64,000 nucleotides of DNA from Halovenus salina (GCF_026410925.1 NZ_CP112972.1:1674001-1738000); one strand, 5' to 3'; positions 34,480 through 43,468 are shown, numbered from the stretch's first letter. Notes: a model not told the origin generated them from the letters alone. Numbers and translations are program-made.

Positions 34480-37400
34480 TTATTCGCGAGTCTGGCGGCG
34501 GACAGCCAGGAGCGCAGCACCGAGGAACGCCAGCAGTGCCACGACAACACCGAAGCCAGCTCCGTCACCGTCGCTGTCATCAGTGTCCGTCTCCGTGTCT
34601 TCAGGCTCCTCGGTTGCCGTCGGCTCGGGCTCCTCCGTTGCCGTCGGCTCGGGCTCCTCCGTTGCCGTCGGCGTCGGTTCGGGCGTCGACTCCGGACCGA
34701 TGGTCAGCGCACCGGAAGTGTCGTCGTCCGCAGTCGCAATGCTGTGGACGTACGTCGTGCCGAACTCGAGTGAGCCGGTGTCCGCTTCGAAGGTCACCGT
34801 CGTCGACTCGCCGCCCGCCAGGGTGACGGACTGCGTGTTGAGCGTCTGACCGTCGATGCGGAGTTCGACGTCCTGGGTTGCCTCCTCGTCACCGTCGTTG
34901 GTGACCGTCGCGCTGACCTCGACGGCTGTACCGGGCTCGTCGAGTTCAGCGTTCTGGGGCGACAGGTCGCTGACCTGGAAGTCAGCGGGGTCTGCGTCCT
35001 CGACCGTCACCTGTGCGGTGCGCGTGATGGCGTTACCGTCATCGTCGGTGTACGGTGCGCCTTCAGCGCGGTAGGCAACTGCGGTCAGTTCCTGGTTCTC
35101 CTCGACATCCTCGTCGAGGGAGACTGCGACGCGGGTCTGCTCACCAGTAGCGAGGTCGCTGCTTGTGCCGAGGCGTTCGCCGTCGGCGTTCTGGATGGCG
35201 ATGAAGCCACCCTGCGTGGTGTTGAACGTGTCAACAGTCACGGAAGCGCCACCGGAGCGCTGGTCCGAGAACGTGAACTCGTCAACAGCAGGCGGTGCGG
35301 TAACGACACCAGGCACCGTCTCCTCGTTCGCCGTCAGCGGAGTGTTGCTGTCGGGTCCAGTGACGCGGACATCGAACTCAGTGCCGGCCGATTCGTCACC
35401 GAAGTCTTCAGTCACGGACCAGGTGTTGGCGCCGCCTTCGACGTACTCGACGGTTGTCGTCGGCGTCTTGACGAAGGCGTCATCCTCACCGGAGGCCGTG
35501 ACCATTTCGATGGTCAGTTCCGTTCCGGCAGCGAGCGTCGTCGTACCGCTGACCTGGACGCCGTCTTGCTGCGGAACGTTCACTTGGTCACCTTCGAAGT
35601 CAATCGTTGCAGATTCCTCTTCGACGGTGAGGCTGCTGGTGGCACCTTCGTCAGGGTCGAAGACCTTGACGTTGTTACCGCTAGAGTCAACCTCGAACCG
35701 GTACTCACCGCTGATGAAGTCCGTGTTCGTGCCGAGTGACGTCTCCTCGGTCACTGACTGGACCTGATAGAACGTGCTGTAGTCGGTGTCCGTCTCGAAT
35801 CCGTTACCGATGTTCTGCGGGAAGTAGTACGTCTCGAGGTTCCCGTCGTTGTCAGTGCCGGCAAGGACGGTGTCCGGATCAGTTACGAGGACGGAAGCGG
35901 ATCCACCGGTGTTAGCGTCCGCGTCGCCAGCCGAGAAGAGCTGGACGAGAAGCGGCGTGGTTCCACTACCAATCAGGAATGGGTGTTCGGCCGCATTCTG
36001 GCGGGTAGCGACCTGCGACGCTGCCGAGAATGCGGTCGAGACATCGTGGTCGTCTTCACGGTCGAACAGGAGCGTCTCTGCTGCGTCGAAGAAGTCGCCC
36101 TGGCCTGCGTTACCGTAGCTACCCTCATTGTCCGTCACGAGCGCCTCGTGGAGGAGGCCCTCGAGGCCGGAGGACTGCATCTCGACGATCAAGAGGTCGC
36201 CGTCGGCGACAGCGCCATCAGCCGGCGTGACGAGTTCGTCCTCGACTGCCGTGGCGATGTCGTCGACCGTCTCGAGGTCAGATGCGACACCATCGGGAGC
36301 GGTCCACTGCTGGAAGCCCTCGGTGTTGCGTTCGTTCAGACGAACCTTCGTACGTGCGTCGAGGCCGTCTGCTGCTCTGTACATCTGGCTACCGGTGACG
36401 ACCGTCAGGTCGTAGCTACCGGATGCGAGAACTGCACCGCCGTCACCGCCGGTGCCGTCGAATGCACCGCCAAGGTCGGCGGCCGTTTGGCTGGTAACGC
36501 TACTCTCTAGCGAGGTGTCCTCGCCCGTGACGATACCGTGGTCACGAGCCGACGAACCGATCTGGAACGTGTTCAGGTAAGCCGTCACCGTTCCGTCACC
36601 GTCGTCGTCGACGAGGGTGGCGTTGACTTCAACGTTCTGGCCCTCGGCTTCTGCGCCGAAGGTCATTGTCGCCGTGTCAGTACCCTGCAGGTCGATCTCG
36701 ATCGGGACGATGTCACCGCGGACGTACTCGCTGTCCGTCGTTGGTGCGTTGATCGACGCGGTCGTATCGACCGGGTCACCGATCTGCAGCGTACCGGTCA
36801 GTACAGAGACCTCCGAGGGGACGTGCTGGACGACGGCCTGATAATCACCGTCGTCAGTGATGTCCTCGCCGTCACCCGTCGAGAAGTCCACAGTCGCGTC
36901 ACCGGAGCCGTCCAGTTCCACTGTGTCGGATGCTATCGAGCTCTCGGTGGGGTCATACTCACCTTCCCAGACGCCGACGAAGACCGAACTACCGGTGAGG
37001 TCGTCGGTGTTGACGTTCACCGTGGCATCCTCGTTGAGGTTGGTTTCGTTCTCTGCGAACTCAGCCGAGAGGCCAAGCGGTTGGACGTCCACGACGACGA
37101 GGTTGCTGCTGTCGTCACCGAACTGTAGGACGTACAGTCCCTCGTCCAGGCCAGACGTATCGATGTTCGCGGCCTGACCGGGCGTTGTACCGGTCCGCAC
37201 GGCAGTGTCGCCGAGTTCAATCGGGTCACCGCTAGCATCGCCTTCAGTGAACTCGCGGAGCTTGAGGACCTCCCGGTCGTTGTTAGCGTCGACGGTCAGC
37301 GTCTCGCCTTCGAAGACACGGAGGTACTCGTCACCGGCGCTCGGGTTGAAGTTGTCGACGATGGTGCTCGTCTGCCGGTCGCCAGTCACGCTCGTCTGGC

Positions 37401-38034
37401 TCGCGGCGGACGTACCGGCTTCGACAGCGCGGTAGCTGGCCGACGCAGTGTTGCCGAACTCGTCACTGGCGACGTGGTCGACGATCCCGCCACTGAGGTC
37501 GGTGTCATCGTCGATGGTGTTCCAGCTCGACGCGGTGACATCGGCGCTGAGCTGCACATCGAACTGAACGGTTTCCGTAGTGCCATTGTCACTGTCGCTG
37601 ACAGAGCCAGCCCAGTTGACATTCAGCAGCGTATCGCCGTTCGACTCGGTGACGCTAACGCTGTTGACACCAGAGGCAAAGCCTGTTCCCGAGTCGCTCC
37701 CGGAAACGTAACTGACGCTCACACCGCTTTCGAGCGAGTCCTGGATATTGACGGTGAAGTCGTTGCTCTCATCGAACACACCGTTCTCAGCGGTGAGGTC
37801 TACCTCAACCGTCTGTGTAATGGTTCCGATGTTGTTGCTTTGAAGAACACCGTCAACGTTTTCATCAATTATCGTACTTTGGCCACTCGCGATCGAGATG
37901 TCGGAGACACCTTGATCGATGTCTGCATTCTGCGCAGCGACTGCCCCGCTAAAGGATGCGGTCATGGCAACTACCGAAAGCACCATGATCGCAGCGAGGA
38001 ATACTGCGCGTAATTTCTCTGTTGTGTCTGTCAT
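34480..38034 (-). CDS. csg: S-layer glycoprotein
   Basis: 1184 residues, strongly acidic. The signal peptide (LRAVFLAAIMVLSVVAMTAS...AVAAQ) is the haloarchaeal surface-glycoprotein type (TIGR04207-like). The body consists of beta-rich, Ig-like repeats with several N-glycosylation sequons (NGT, NET, NAT, NTT). A Thr/Pro/Glu repeat of TATEEPEP units (residues ~1125-1150) is a likely O-glycosylated spacer. The tail, GDGAGFGVVVALLAFLGAALL then basic residues, is PGF-CTERM-like but with AGF in place of PGF. It would form the cell wall, anchored through ArtA encoded next door. A leader of ~115 nt is inferred from the TATA box. Confidence 0.92.
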   Translation of the reverse strand: MTDTTEKLRAVFLAAIMVLSVVAMTASFSGAVAAQNADIDQGVSDISIASGQSTIIDENVDGVLQSNNIGTITQTVEVDLTAENGVFDESNDFTVNIQDSLESGVSVSYVSGSDSGTGFASGVNSVSVTESNGDTLLNVNWAGSVSDSDNGTTETVQFDVQLSADVTASSWNTIDDDTDLSGGIVDHVASDEFGNTASASYRAVEAGTSAASQTSVTGDRQTSTIVDNFNPSAGDEYLRVFEGETLTVDANNDREVLKLREFTEGDASGDPIELGDTAVRTGTTPGQAANIDTSGLDEGLYVLQFGDDSSNLVVVDVQPLGLSAEFAENETNLNEDATVNVNTDDLTGSSVFVGVWEGEYDPTESSIASDTVELDGSGDATVDFSTGDGEDITDDGDYQAVVQHVPSEVSVLTGTLQIGDPVDTTASINAPTTDSEYVRGDIVPIEIDLQGTDTATMTFGAEAEGQNVEVNATLVDDDGDGTVTAYLNTFQIGSSARDHGIVTGEDTSLESSVTSQTAADLGGAFDGTGGDGGAVLASGSYDLTVVTGSQMYRAADGLDARTKVRLNERNTEGFQQWTAPDGVASDLETVDDIATAVEDELVTPADGAVADGDLLIVEMQSSGLEGLLHEALVTDNEGSYGNAGQGDFFDAAETLLFDREDDHDVSTAFSAASQVATRQNAAEHPFLIGSGTTPLLVQLFSAGDADANTGGSASVLVTDPDTVLAGTDNDGNLETYYFPQNIGNGFETDTDYSTFYQVQSVTEETSLGTNTDFISGEYRFEVDSSGNNVKVFDPDEGATSSLTVEEESATIDFEGDQVNVPQQDGVQVSGTTTLAAGTELTIEMVTASGEDDAFVKTPTTTVEYVEGGANTWSVTEDFGDESAGTEFDVRVTGPDSNTPLTANEETVPGVVTAPPAVDEFTFSDQRSGGASVTVDTFNTTQGGFIAIQNADGERLGTSSDLATGEQTRVAVSLDEDVEENQELTAVAYRAEGAPYTDDDGNAITRTAQVTVEDADPADFQVSDLSPQNAELDEPGTAVEVSATVTNDGDEEATQDVELRIDGQTLNTQSVTLAGGESTTVTFEADTGSLEFGTTYVHSIATADDDTSGALTIGPESTPEPTPTATEEPEPTATEEPEPTATEEPEDTETDTDDSDGDGAGFGVVVALLAFLGAALLAVRRQTRE

Positions 38035-38172
38035 GTTTTGTTGTGTTGTTTGCGTCCGGTGTGCCCAGCTTTCGACCGGGAATCGTCGTTGCCGACCTGC
38101 GTGCCGGATTCCAGCGCCGGGTTACTCGCTGCACACACCATGGGCAGGGGTACAACGGAATGCACTACCGGC

Positions 38173-38182
38173 TGTTATAAAT
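38173..38182 (-). promoter_or_regulatory. csg promoter (TATA box)
   Basis: On the minus strand CATTTATAAC lies ~140 nt before the csg ATG. A start site ~25 nt downstream (near 38150) gives an untranslated leader of roughly 115 nt, a feature also reported for S-layer genes of other haloarchaea. Confidence 0.5.
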
Positions 38183-38231
38183 GTTTTGTGGTCCGGTACG
38201 TAGGATGATATACATACCCACGGTCAGATTC

Positions 38232-38246
38232 GGCCGTTTCACGGCC
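38232..38246 (-). terminator. Hairpin between the uppP-type gene and csg
   Basis: GGCCGT-TTC-ACGGCC is a perfect 6-bp stem. It lies between the uppP stop (38367) and the csg promoter and could end read-through into csg. The rest of the 38035-38366 gap holds the csg leader and promoter and no gene. Confidence 0.35.
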
Positions 38247-38366
38247 TCTGCGTGTCGAAACAGCCACACCAATCAACTGTCTGACGCGTGTCTTCCGCGA
38301 ATCCGACAATATATAATAAGCTTTGTGGTAGAGCAGCTGGCGGTTCGCTCGTGCGCGCCGGGAATA

Positions 38367-39191
38367 TCAGGAAAGAAAGGCGAGCACGCCCCCAAGAATA
38401 GCGACGCCCCCGAGGCCGAAACAGACCGTCCAGAACGGGACCCTGTCGACGACCCGCATGATGGCGTCAATAGCGAGATAGCCGACCAGCGCGCTCACCG
38501 CAAGGGCCGCGGCTGCGGCAGTCGGGCTGATACCGGGGAGTCCGCCAGCGCCGACGAGAGTCAGGACTGCGGCCCCCAGTGCTGCGGGAATCGACAACAG
38601 AAAGGAGAGCCGAAACGCCTCCGGCGGGTCGTATCGCCGGAACAGCAACACACTACTGGTCATGCCCGACCGCGAAATCCCAGGCAAGATAGCAAGTCCC
38701 TGGGCGGCCCCGACCAGCACCGAGTCACGCACCGTCGGCTCCTCGCGTCGAGCACCCTCGGTGGATTCCGCACGCAGTTGAAACACGCCGGTAGCAACGA
38801 GCAACACACCGATGACGGCGACGAATACACCTCCCGTGAGTTCGCTCGCCACGTCGACAGCGAAAATATACAGCGGGATTCCGACGAGACCGGTCATCGC
38901 GCACGCGACGATAAGGTAGACGACCAATGCACGCTGTCCGGTCTCGTTCGGCTCGCCTTGCCACCCACGGAGAGTCTGGGCAACGTCAGCAATATCAGAC
39001 CGGAAGTACGTGGCTGCGGAAAGAGTCGTCCCGACCTGCAGGAACAGCGCCAGCTGCAGGGCAATATCCGGGTCGGTTCCGACCGTCGTCAAAAAGAGGG
39101 CAAGGTTCCCCTGGCTGGAGACGGGCAGCCACTCGACAACACCCTGGACGATGCCGGCCAGAATTGCTATCGCGAGATCGACCCAACTCAT
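38367..39191 (-). CDS. uppP: UppP/BacA-family polyprenyl-diphosphate phosphatase
   Basis: 274 residues from ATG 39191; the frame extends upstream, but only with Arg-rich, non-conserved residues. About eight membrane helices are predicted. The two BacA signature loops are present: GVVEWLPVSSQGNLALF and LPGISRSGMTSSVLL. In bacteria the enzyme recycles undecaprenyl diphosphate; in archaea the likely substrate is dolichyl diphosphate released after glycan transfer by AglB, whose relative is encoded just upstream. It probably forms an operon with the two small genes before it. Confidence 0.87.
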   Translation of the reverse strand: MSWVDLAIAILAGIVQGVVEWLPVSSQGNLALFLTTVGTDPDIALQLALFLQVGTTLSAATYFRSDIADVAQTLRGWQGEPNETGQRALVVYLIVACAMTGLVGIPLYIFAVDVASELTGGVFVAVIGVLLVATGVFQLRAESTEGARREEPTVRDSVLVGAAQGLAILPGISRSGMTSSVLLFRRYDPPEAFRLSFLLSIPAALGAAVLTLVGAGGLPGISPTAAAAALAVSALVGYLAIDAIMRVVDRVPFWTVCFGLGGVAILGGVLAFLS

Positions 39192-39232
39192 TCGGTAGAC
39201 GGTCCGTATCCCGGCGGTAATTAGCTTGCGAG

Positions 39233-39445
39233 TTAGTTCTCGTCGTACTCGACCGGCGGATGGATGAACAACCCGTCGACGACGATTAAACAACAGACCA
39301 GGCCCGCGGCCGCGAGCGCGTGTGCGCCTGCGCTGACGGCCCAACGAGTCATCCCGTAGGTGCCCACGAAGAGCACCGGCAGTGAGAAAAGAATGTAATC
39401 TGCTCGGGAGCGTGAAACGCGGGTTGCCAAGGTGTCGGCACTCAT
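39233..39445 (-). CDS. Small two-helix membrane protein
   Basis: 70 residues from ATG 39445, 4 bp after the ribbon-helix-helix gene and 41 bp before the uppP-type gene. Two hydrophobic segments (YILFSLPVLFVGTYGMT and ALAAAGLVCCLIVVDGLFI) end in HPPVEYDEN. No named family is recognised. It resembles DUF-type 8-kDa haloarchaeal membrane proteins, and its tight packing suggests co-expression with both neighbours. Confidence 0.6.
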   Translation of the reverse strand: MSADTLATRVSRSRADYILFSLPVLFVGTYGMTRWAVSAGAHALAAAGLVCCLIVVDGLFIHPPVEYDEN

Positions 39446-39449
39446 GGAT

Positions 39450-39650
39450 TCACTCCATATACCCCAAATCTCTGAGTTTCTGTGCAATCTGACGGGCCTC
39501 AGCCGTCGAAATTTCCTCCTCCGACTCCATCTCACGGATAACCAGGTGTTTCATGAACTCCTTTACCGAGTCGAAGGGCTCGTCCTCGATGTACTCCTCG
39601 ACATCCGCAACGAACTCCTTGCGTAGCGAGATCGTCGTGTATTCGCTCAT
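39450..39650 (-). CDS. Ribbon-helix-helix (CopG-like) DNA-binding protein
   Basis: 66 residues. The N-terminal strand YTTISLRKEFVADVEEYI followed by SVKEFMKHLVIREMES is the MetJ/Arc/CopG fold, and the acidic C-terminal helix ends KLRDLGYME. It probably acts as a dimeric repressor. It is the first gene of a likely operon with the small membrane protein and uppP, and a TATATAA element lies ~25 nt upstream of its ATG (39671-39680). The target may be its own operon or the neighbouring aglB-like gene; this is inference. Confidence 0.75.
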   Translation of the reverse strand: MSEYTTISLRKEFVADVEEYIEDEPFDSVKEFMKHLVIREMESEEEISTAEARQIAQKLRDLGYME

Positions 39651-39844
39651 GTTGGTGGTGTGGTTGTCCTGTTATATAAAGACTAATTATATATAATTAA
39701 CGGAGCGTCAAGTAATAGAAATTAATTCTGGAGAACAAACGACAGTCTCTCGACAGATACTGGTCACAGACTCAGGAACATTCGGCCAGGCAGGCTCCCC
39801 TGTTCGTCTCACCAGAAACGACTGGTATGGCGAGATTTTCCATA

Positions 39845-42259
39845 CTACGTTCCATCGTCTTCTGATGACACCGATACCGTTGCTCCCTCGTAAACCGCTT
39901 CCCTGGCGACAGTTACAGTTTCACTACCGACAGTGTACTTACCGGGATACGCAACTCGGATCGTTGCGGTACCTGTATCATTAGCCGTCGTTGTCCGGCG
40001 GTATGTGAACTGTTCGCCGGCAGTCTCGACAGTCGTTTTGGCAGTCACGTTTGCACCTGGGCTGGTTTGGACCTGGACTACTGCGCCCGGTACGACGGCG
40101 AACGTTCGAACATCAGGTGACGAATATATTAGTTGAAAGTGCGCAACAGAATTGTTGCCAGCACCGAGTTTTTCGAAGAGTTTGGAATGTGTCGTCCCTG
40201 TCGGAAGATCCTGGTCCAGCAGGACGACATATCCCACACGACCCAAGAATTGGTCGTATTGACTATCTGGTTGCTCACCGGTTATAAATCGTTCATGAAA
40301 GTTCTGCGCATAGCTATAACTCGGTGAGTCCCAACCGACGAAGTAGTTGTACATACGATTGTCACCCCACTGGCTGAGGACGAGGTTAGAGTGGCTGGGA
40401 GTGGTCGATTCATTATGTGCAGCGATAGCCGTCGCCGCCTCGAACTGGCCATCGCTGTGTTGAATTTGTCCGAGCAATGTGGGGACGAAAATGAGGTTCA
40501 ATAGAAGTACGAACCCGACCACTGCAACGAGGTATCCAGTTTGTCGTCGCTCAGGAAATGATGGTATCTCTAGGTTTGTGGTGTCATCTATCTCAAATAG
40601 AGTGGGAGTTCGCGCGAGATCGACTGCAGCGAGGAGATAGATGAGTGCGACGCCTGCAAAAATCGCGATAAAAAGAGACAATTGTGCCGCGAACCGGACC
40701 TGAAGACCGGCAAGAAGCAGATACGACCAGGCGAAACAGACCAGCACCAGCCAGTCTGGCTCGTATCGCCGGGCGACGTGCCAGGTTACAAGCACGAGCG
40801 CAGCTAGCCCGAGATAGAATCCAAACCCAATCTGCGCCAATGGTTTTAAGATAATGCCCTGGTCTATGGAGAACAACGACGTGGCTTCGGTAATACCTTC
40901 GCGGCCGAAGAGGTCACTAGCCCGTCCCTGAAGTTTGTTGACACTCTCCGGACGAGACAGACGGAAGGCCAAACCACCGACGACAGCGACCACGCCCTCG
41001 GCGATCAGTAATCGGTTCGGCGGAAGGTTCAAATGTCGCCAAATCGTCGCAAAACCGACAAGTCCAATAGCGCCAACGGTGACCAGAGCAGGGGCCGCCA
41101 CGGCAATAAACTGGTGCCAGCCGAATTGGAAATGCGCGAACGCAGCAAGCAAAGTTCCAGCCCCGAGCCCGACTAGCACCGGAATATTGGTGAGCCATGG
41201 CGGAACATCTTTAGCCACATCGACGACAACACGACTTCCGAGATACAGCGCGACGGGAATGAACGTCAGCGGTGACCCCCCCCATGCATGCACGGACGCA
41301 GCAACTGCAAGGGCGAGGAGAGCGGTTACAGCCCATGTGCGAGGAGCGCGAATATGATTAACTGCGGCGTTCCAATCTCCTTGAGTATTACTCACACTGT
41401 TATCAGCCGATGGGCTGTTTCGCTGGCGACGTCGCTTGAAATCGACCGCAAGCCAGACTAGCGCGAATACCAGCGCAGTGAGCCAGAAATACTGATATGT
41501 GCGGTGTTCAAGGAACCCAAGGCTAGTGTAGATGGTGTGAACAGGGGTTAGCGCAAGAAAGAGGAGTGTCGCTACTGCAATCCGGTGGTCCATACTCAGC
41601 GTGACGACAAGGGAGTAGAGGACAATCGCGAGGAAAACTGACGCCACGATAGGCAGCCAGGCTGCAACCATGCTGGCCGCGTCGGGTGTCCCGCCAAGCA
41701 GTTCAGTGAACCACCAGTTAAACGCGTGTGTCAGTGGGCGACGGCGTGTTAGATCACCGACAGTCCCAAGCATCCCAAAGTCAGTCAGTCCGGTAGACTG
41801 CTCAAGCAGCCGCTCCTGCCAGTACCGATAAAAGTATGGATCGTTCGCTGGGGAGACGACGTATTCGCCCCGGAAGACTGACTCGAAGTACATCAGCCTT
41901 ACTGCAACGATAACCACAAGCGACCCGACGAGGGTTCCAATCGCGCCCAGGTCGATAGTTGGAATCGACAGGTCGACCGAAGTTGCGTCCGCTGTGGTCG
42001 TCGATGTGGCTGTGGTATCTCTTGAGAGAGTGGTTTCGATGACAACAGAATCAACGAATCGATACTCACCATCCTCGGTCTGTTCAACGAATTCGCGTGA
42101 GACAAGTTCGCCGAATTGCCCAGAATCGAGTGGCGCATCAGCGAATGTCCAAGAGCCGGTTTGGTGTTGCTGTTCGAGAAGAGCTTCAACACTGTTCTCG
42201 AGATCAGGATACTCGGAGAGAAACGAACGCGTCGCTTCTTTGACACGCTCCGGTGTCAT
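39845..42259 (-). CDS. AglB/STT3-family oligosaccharyltransferase-like protein, non-canonical
   Basis: 804 residues. An N-terminal cytosolic ~90 residues look like a winged-helix domain (GQFGELVSREFVEQTEDGEYR). About 13 membrane helices follow, and then an extracellular globular domain. The first loop has the catalytic-type acidic motif SPANDPYFYRYW and the second region GFLEHRTYQYFW. At the place of the hallmark WWDYG, however, it reads SQWGDNRMYNYF. It is therefore a divergent paralogue, not a standard AglB, though probably still a lipid-linked glycan transferase. It faces the nonulosonate operon across 180 bp. Base composition is noticeably more AT-rich than in csg. Confidence 0.8.
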   Translation of the reverse strand: MTPERVKEATRSFLSEYPDLENSVEALLEQQHQTGSWTFADAPLDSGQFGELVSREFVEQTEDGEYRFVDSVVIETTLSRDTTATSTTTADATSVDLSIPTIDLGAIGTLVGSLVVIVAVRLMYFESVFRGEYVVSPANDPYFYRYWQERLLEQSTGLTDFGMLGTVGDLTRRRPLTHAFNWWFTELLGGTPDAASMVAAWLPIVASVFLAIVLYSLVVTLSMDHRIAVATLLFLALTPVHTIYTSLGFLEHRTYQYFWLTALVFALVWLAVDFKRRRQRNSPSADNSVSNTQGDWNAAVNHIRAPRTWAVTALLALAVAASVHAWGGSPLTFIPVALYLGSRVVVDVAKDVPPWLTNIPVLVGLGAGTLLAAFAHFQFGWHQFIAVAAPALVTVGAIGLVGFATIWRHLNLPPNRLLIAEGVVAVVGGLAFRLSRPESVNKLQGRASDLFGREGITEATSLFSIDQGIILKPLAQIGFGFYLGLAALVLVTWHVARRYEPDWLVLVCFAWSYLLLAGLQVRFAAQLSLFIAIFAGVALIYLLAAVDLARTPTLFEIDDTTNLEIPSFPERRQTGYLVAVVGFVLLLNLIFVPTLLGQIQHSDGQFEAATAIAAHNESTTPSHSNLVLSQWGDNRMYNYFVGWDSPSYSYAQNFHERFITGEQPDSQYDQFLGRVGYVVLLDQDLPTGTTHSKLFEKLGAGNNSVAHFQLIYSSPDVRTFAVVPGAVVQVQTSPGANVTAKTTVETAGEQFTYRRTTTANDTGTATIRVAYPGKYTVGSETVTVAREAVYEGATVSVSSEDDGT

Positions 42260-42400
42260 TGCTCGGACTCATGACCGGCGCGAGTATAGTGGTTTCGCTC
42301 GAAGGTTGGTGGTGTCAATATCGAAAGGAGATAATAAAAGACGGATAGACAACAGTTGTCAACACACAGAACGGGATTCAATACAAAAGCAGATAAACGG

Positions 42401-42409
42401 ATATAAACG
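42401..42409 (+). promoter_or_regulatory. TATA element of the nonulosonate operon
   Basis: ATATAAACG lies ~31-39 nt before ATG 42440, placing the start of transcription close to 42430. It would drive the plus-strand arm (dehydratase, epimerase, aminotransferase). Confidence 0.4.
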
Positions 42410-42439
42410 TATTTTTGTACCGGGCAACAGAATTTACTA

Positions 42440-43468
42440 ATGATTGCGGGTAACAACGTTTTGGTGACGGGAGGAACAGGCTCAGTCGGTCGAGTGTTAG
42501 TACGCCGACTTCTGAATCGTAATCCAAACGTTATTCGAGTTTTCGATCAAAGCGAACCGGGACTTGCGGCACTCAAGGACGAACTTGACGACGACCGCTG
42601 TCGGTTCCTGGCCGGAAACATCCGCGACAAGGACCGTCTCGTTCGGGCAGTCGATGATATCGATACTGTAATTCACACTGCCGCGATGAAACACGTCGAT
42701 GTCTGCGAGTACAATCCGTTCGAGGCCGTAAAAACAAACGTCGTGGGGTTACAGAACCTCATCGACGCCTCGATAGATGCAACGGTCGAGCAGTTTGTCT
42801 TTACCAGCAGCGACAAGGCAGTCAATCCTGCAAACACCATGGGGACGACGAAACTGCTCGGCGAGAAGCTGGTCACCGCTGCAAACAAATACAGCGGCCG
42901 ACAGGACATTCAGCTCTGTTCTGTCCGGTTCGGGAACGTCATCAACTCGTCGCAATCTGTCATCCCAGTGTTCAGAGAGCAGATTGAAAACGGCGGACCG
43001 ATTACGCTGACAGACCGTCGGATGACACGGTTTTTCCTCACCTACGATGATGTTGCAGGACTCGTTACCAACGCGATGAAATACACAGCGGGCGGCGAAG
43101 TCTTCGTCCGCAAGATGGATGCCGTCCGAATCGAGGACCTTGCAGAGGCCATGATTCAAGCGTTTGCGCCGAAGGCCGGCTACGACCCGTCCGATATCGA
43201 GATTGAGATGACCGGGAGGCGTGTCGGCGAGACGTTCGACGAGAAAATCCTCACCGAGCGGGAAGTAACACGAACAGTCGAAAACGAATCACTGTACGCT
43301 GTCACCCCGGAGCAGGCCGGCGAAAATGGCTACCTTTCGCATGATGGCATCGATGGGTTCGACGATGTCGATGACGTTGTACTCTCGTCACACAACGCAG
43401 AGCAACTCGAACAGGATGCGATTCTGGAACTGCTCAGAACTGAGTTCGAGGAGGGGATTGCACGATGA
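42440..43468 (+). CDS. UDP-GlcNAc 4,6-dehydratase-like SDR enzyme (PseB/CapE/FnlA type)
   Basis: 342 residues. NAD-binding TGGTGSVGRVL (10-20) and the dehydratase motif SSDKAVNPANTMGTTK (Lys126, Lys138) identify the polysaccharide-biosynthesis SDR group. The usual catalytic Tyr is Met134, as in CapE- and PglF-type enzymes. The short form and the C-terminal RRVGETFDEKILTERE match CapE/FnlA proteins, which invert C5, suiting a PseB role: UDP-GlcNAc to the 4-keto-6-deoxy L-arabino sugar. It is first in an operon; its stop overlaps the next ATG (ATGA). Bacillosamine or L-FucNAc formation are alternatives. Confidence 0.82.
   Translation: MIAGNNVLVTGGTGSVGRVLVRRLLNRNPNVIRVFDQSEPGLAALKDELDDDRCRFLAGNIRDKDRLVRAVDDIDTVIHTAAMKHVDVCEYNPFEAVKTNVVGLQNLIDASIDATVEQFVFTSSDKAVNPANTMGTTKLLGEKLVTAANKYSGRQDIQLCSVRFGNVINSSQSVIPVFREQIENGGPITLTDRRMTRFFLTYDDVAGLVTNAMKYTAGGEVFVRKMDAVRIEDLAEAMIQAFAPKAGYDPSDIEIEMTGRRVGETFDEKILTEREVTRTVENESLYAVTPEQAGENGYLSHDGIDGFDDVDDVVLSSHNAEQLEQDAILELLRTEFEEGIAR

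Noticed and set aside
34600-34700. Short tandem repeat in the csg tail region considered as a CRISPR-like or regulatory repeat
   Set aside because: It is in frame and encodes TATEEPEP units of the glycosylated spacer. No CRISPR array or cas gene was seen anywhere in the window.
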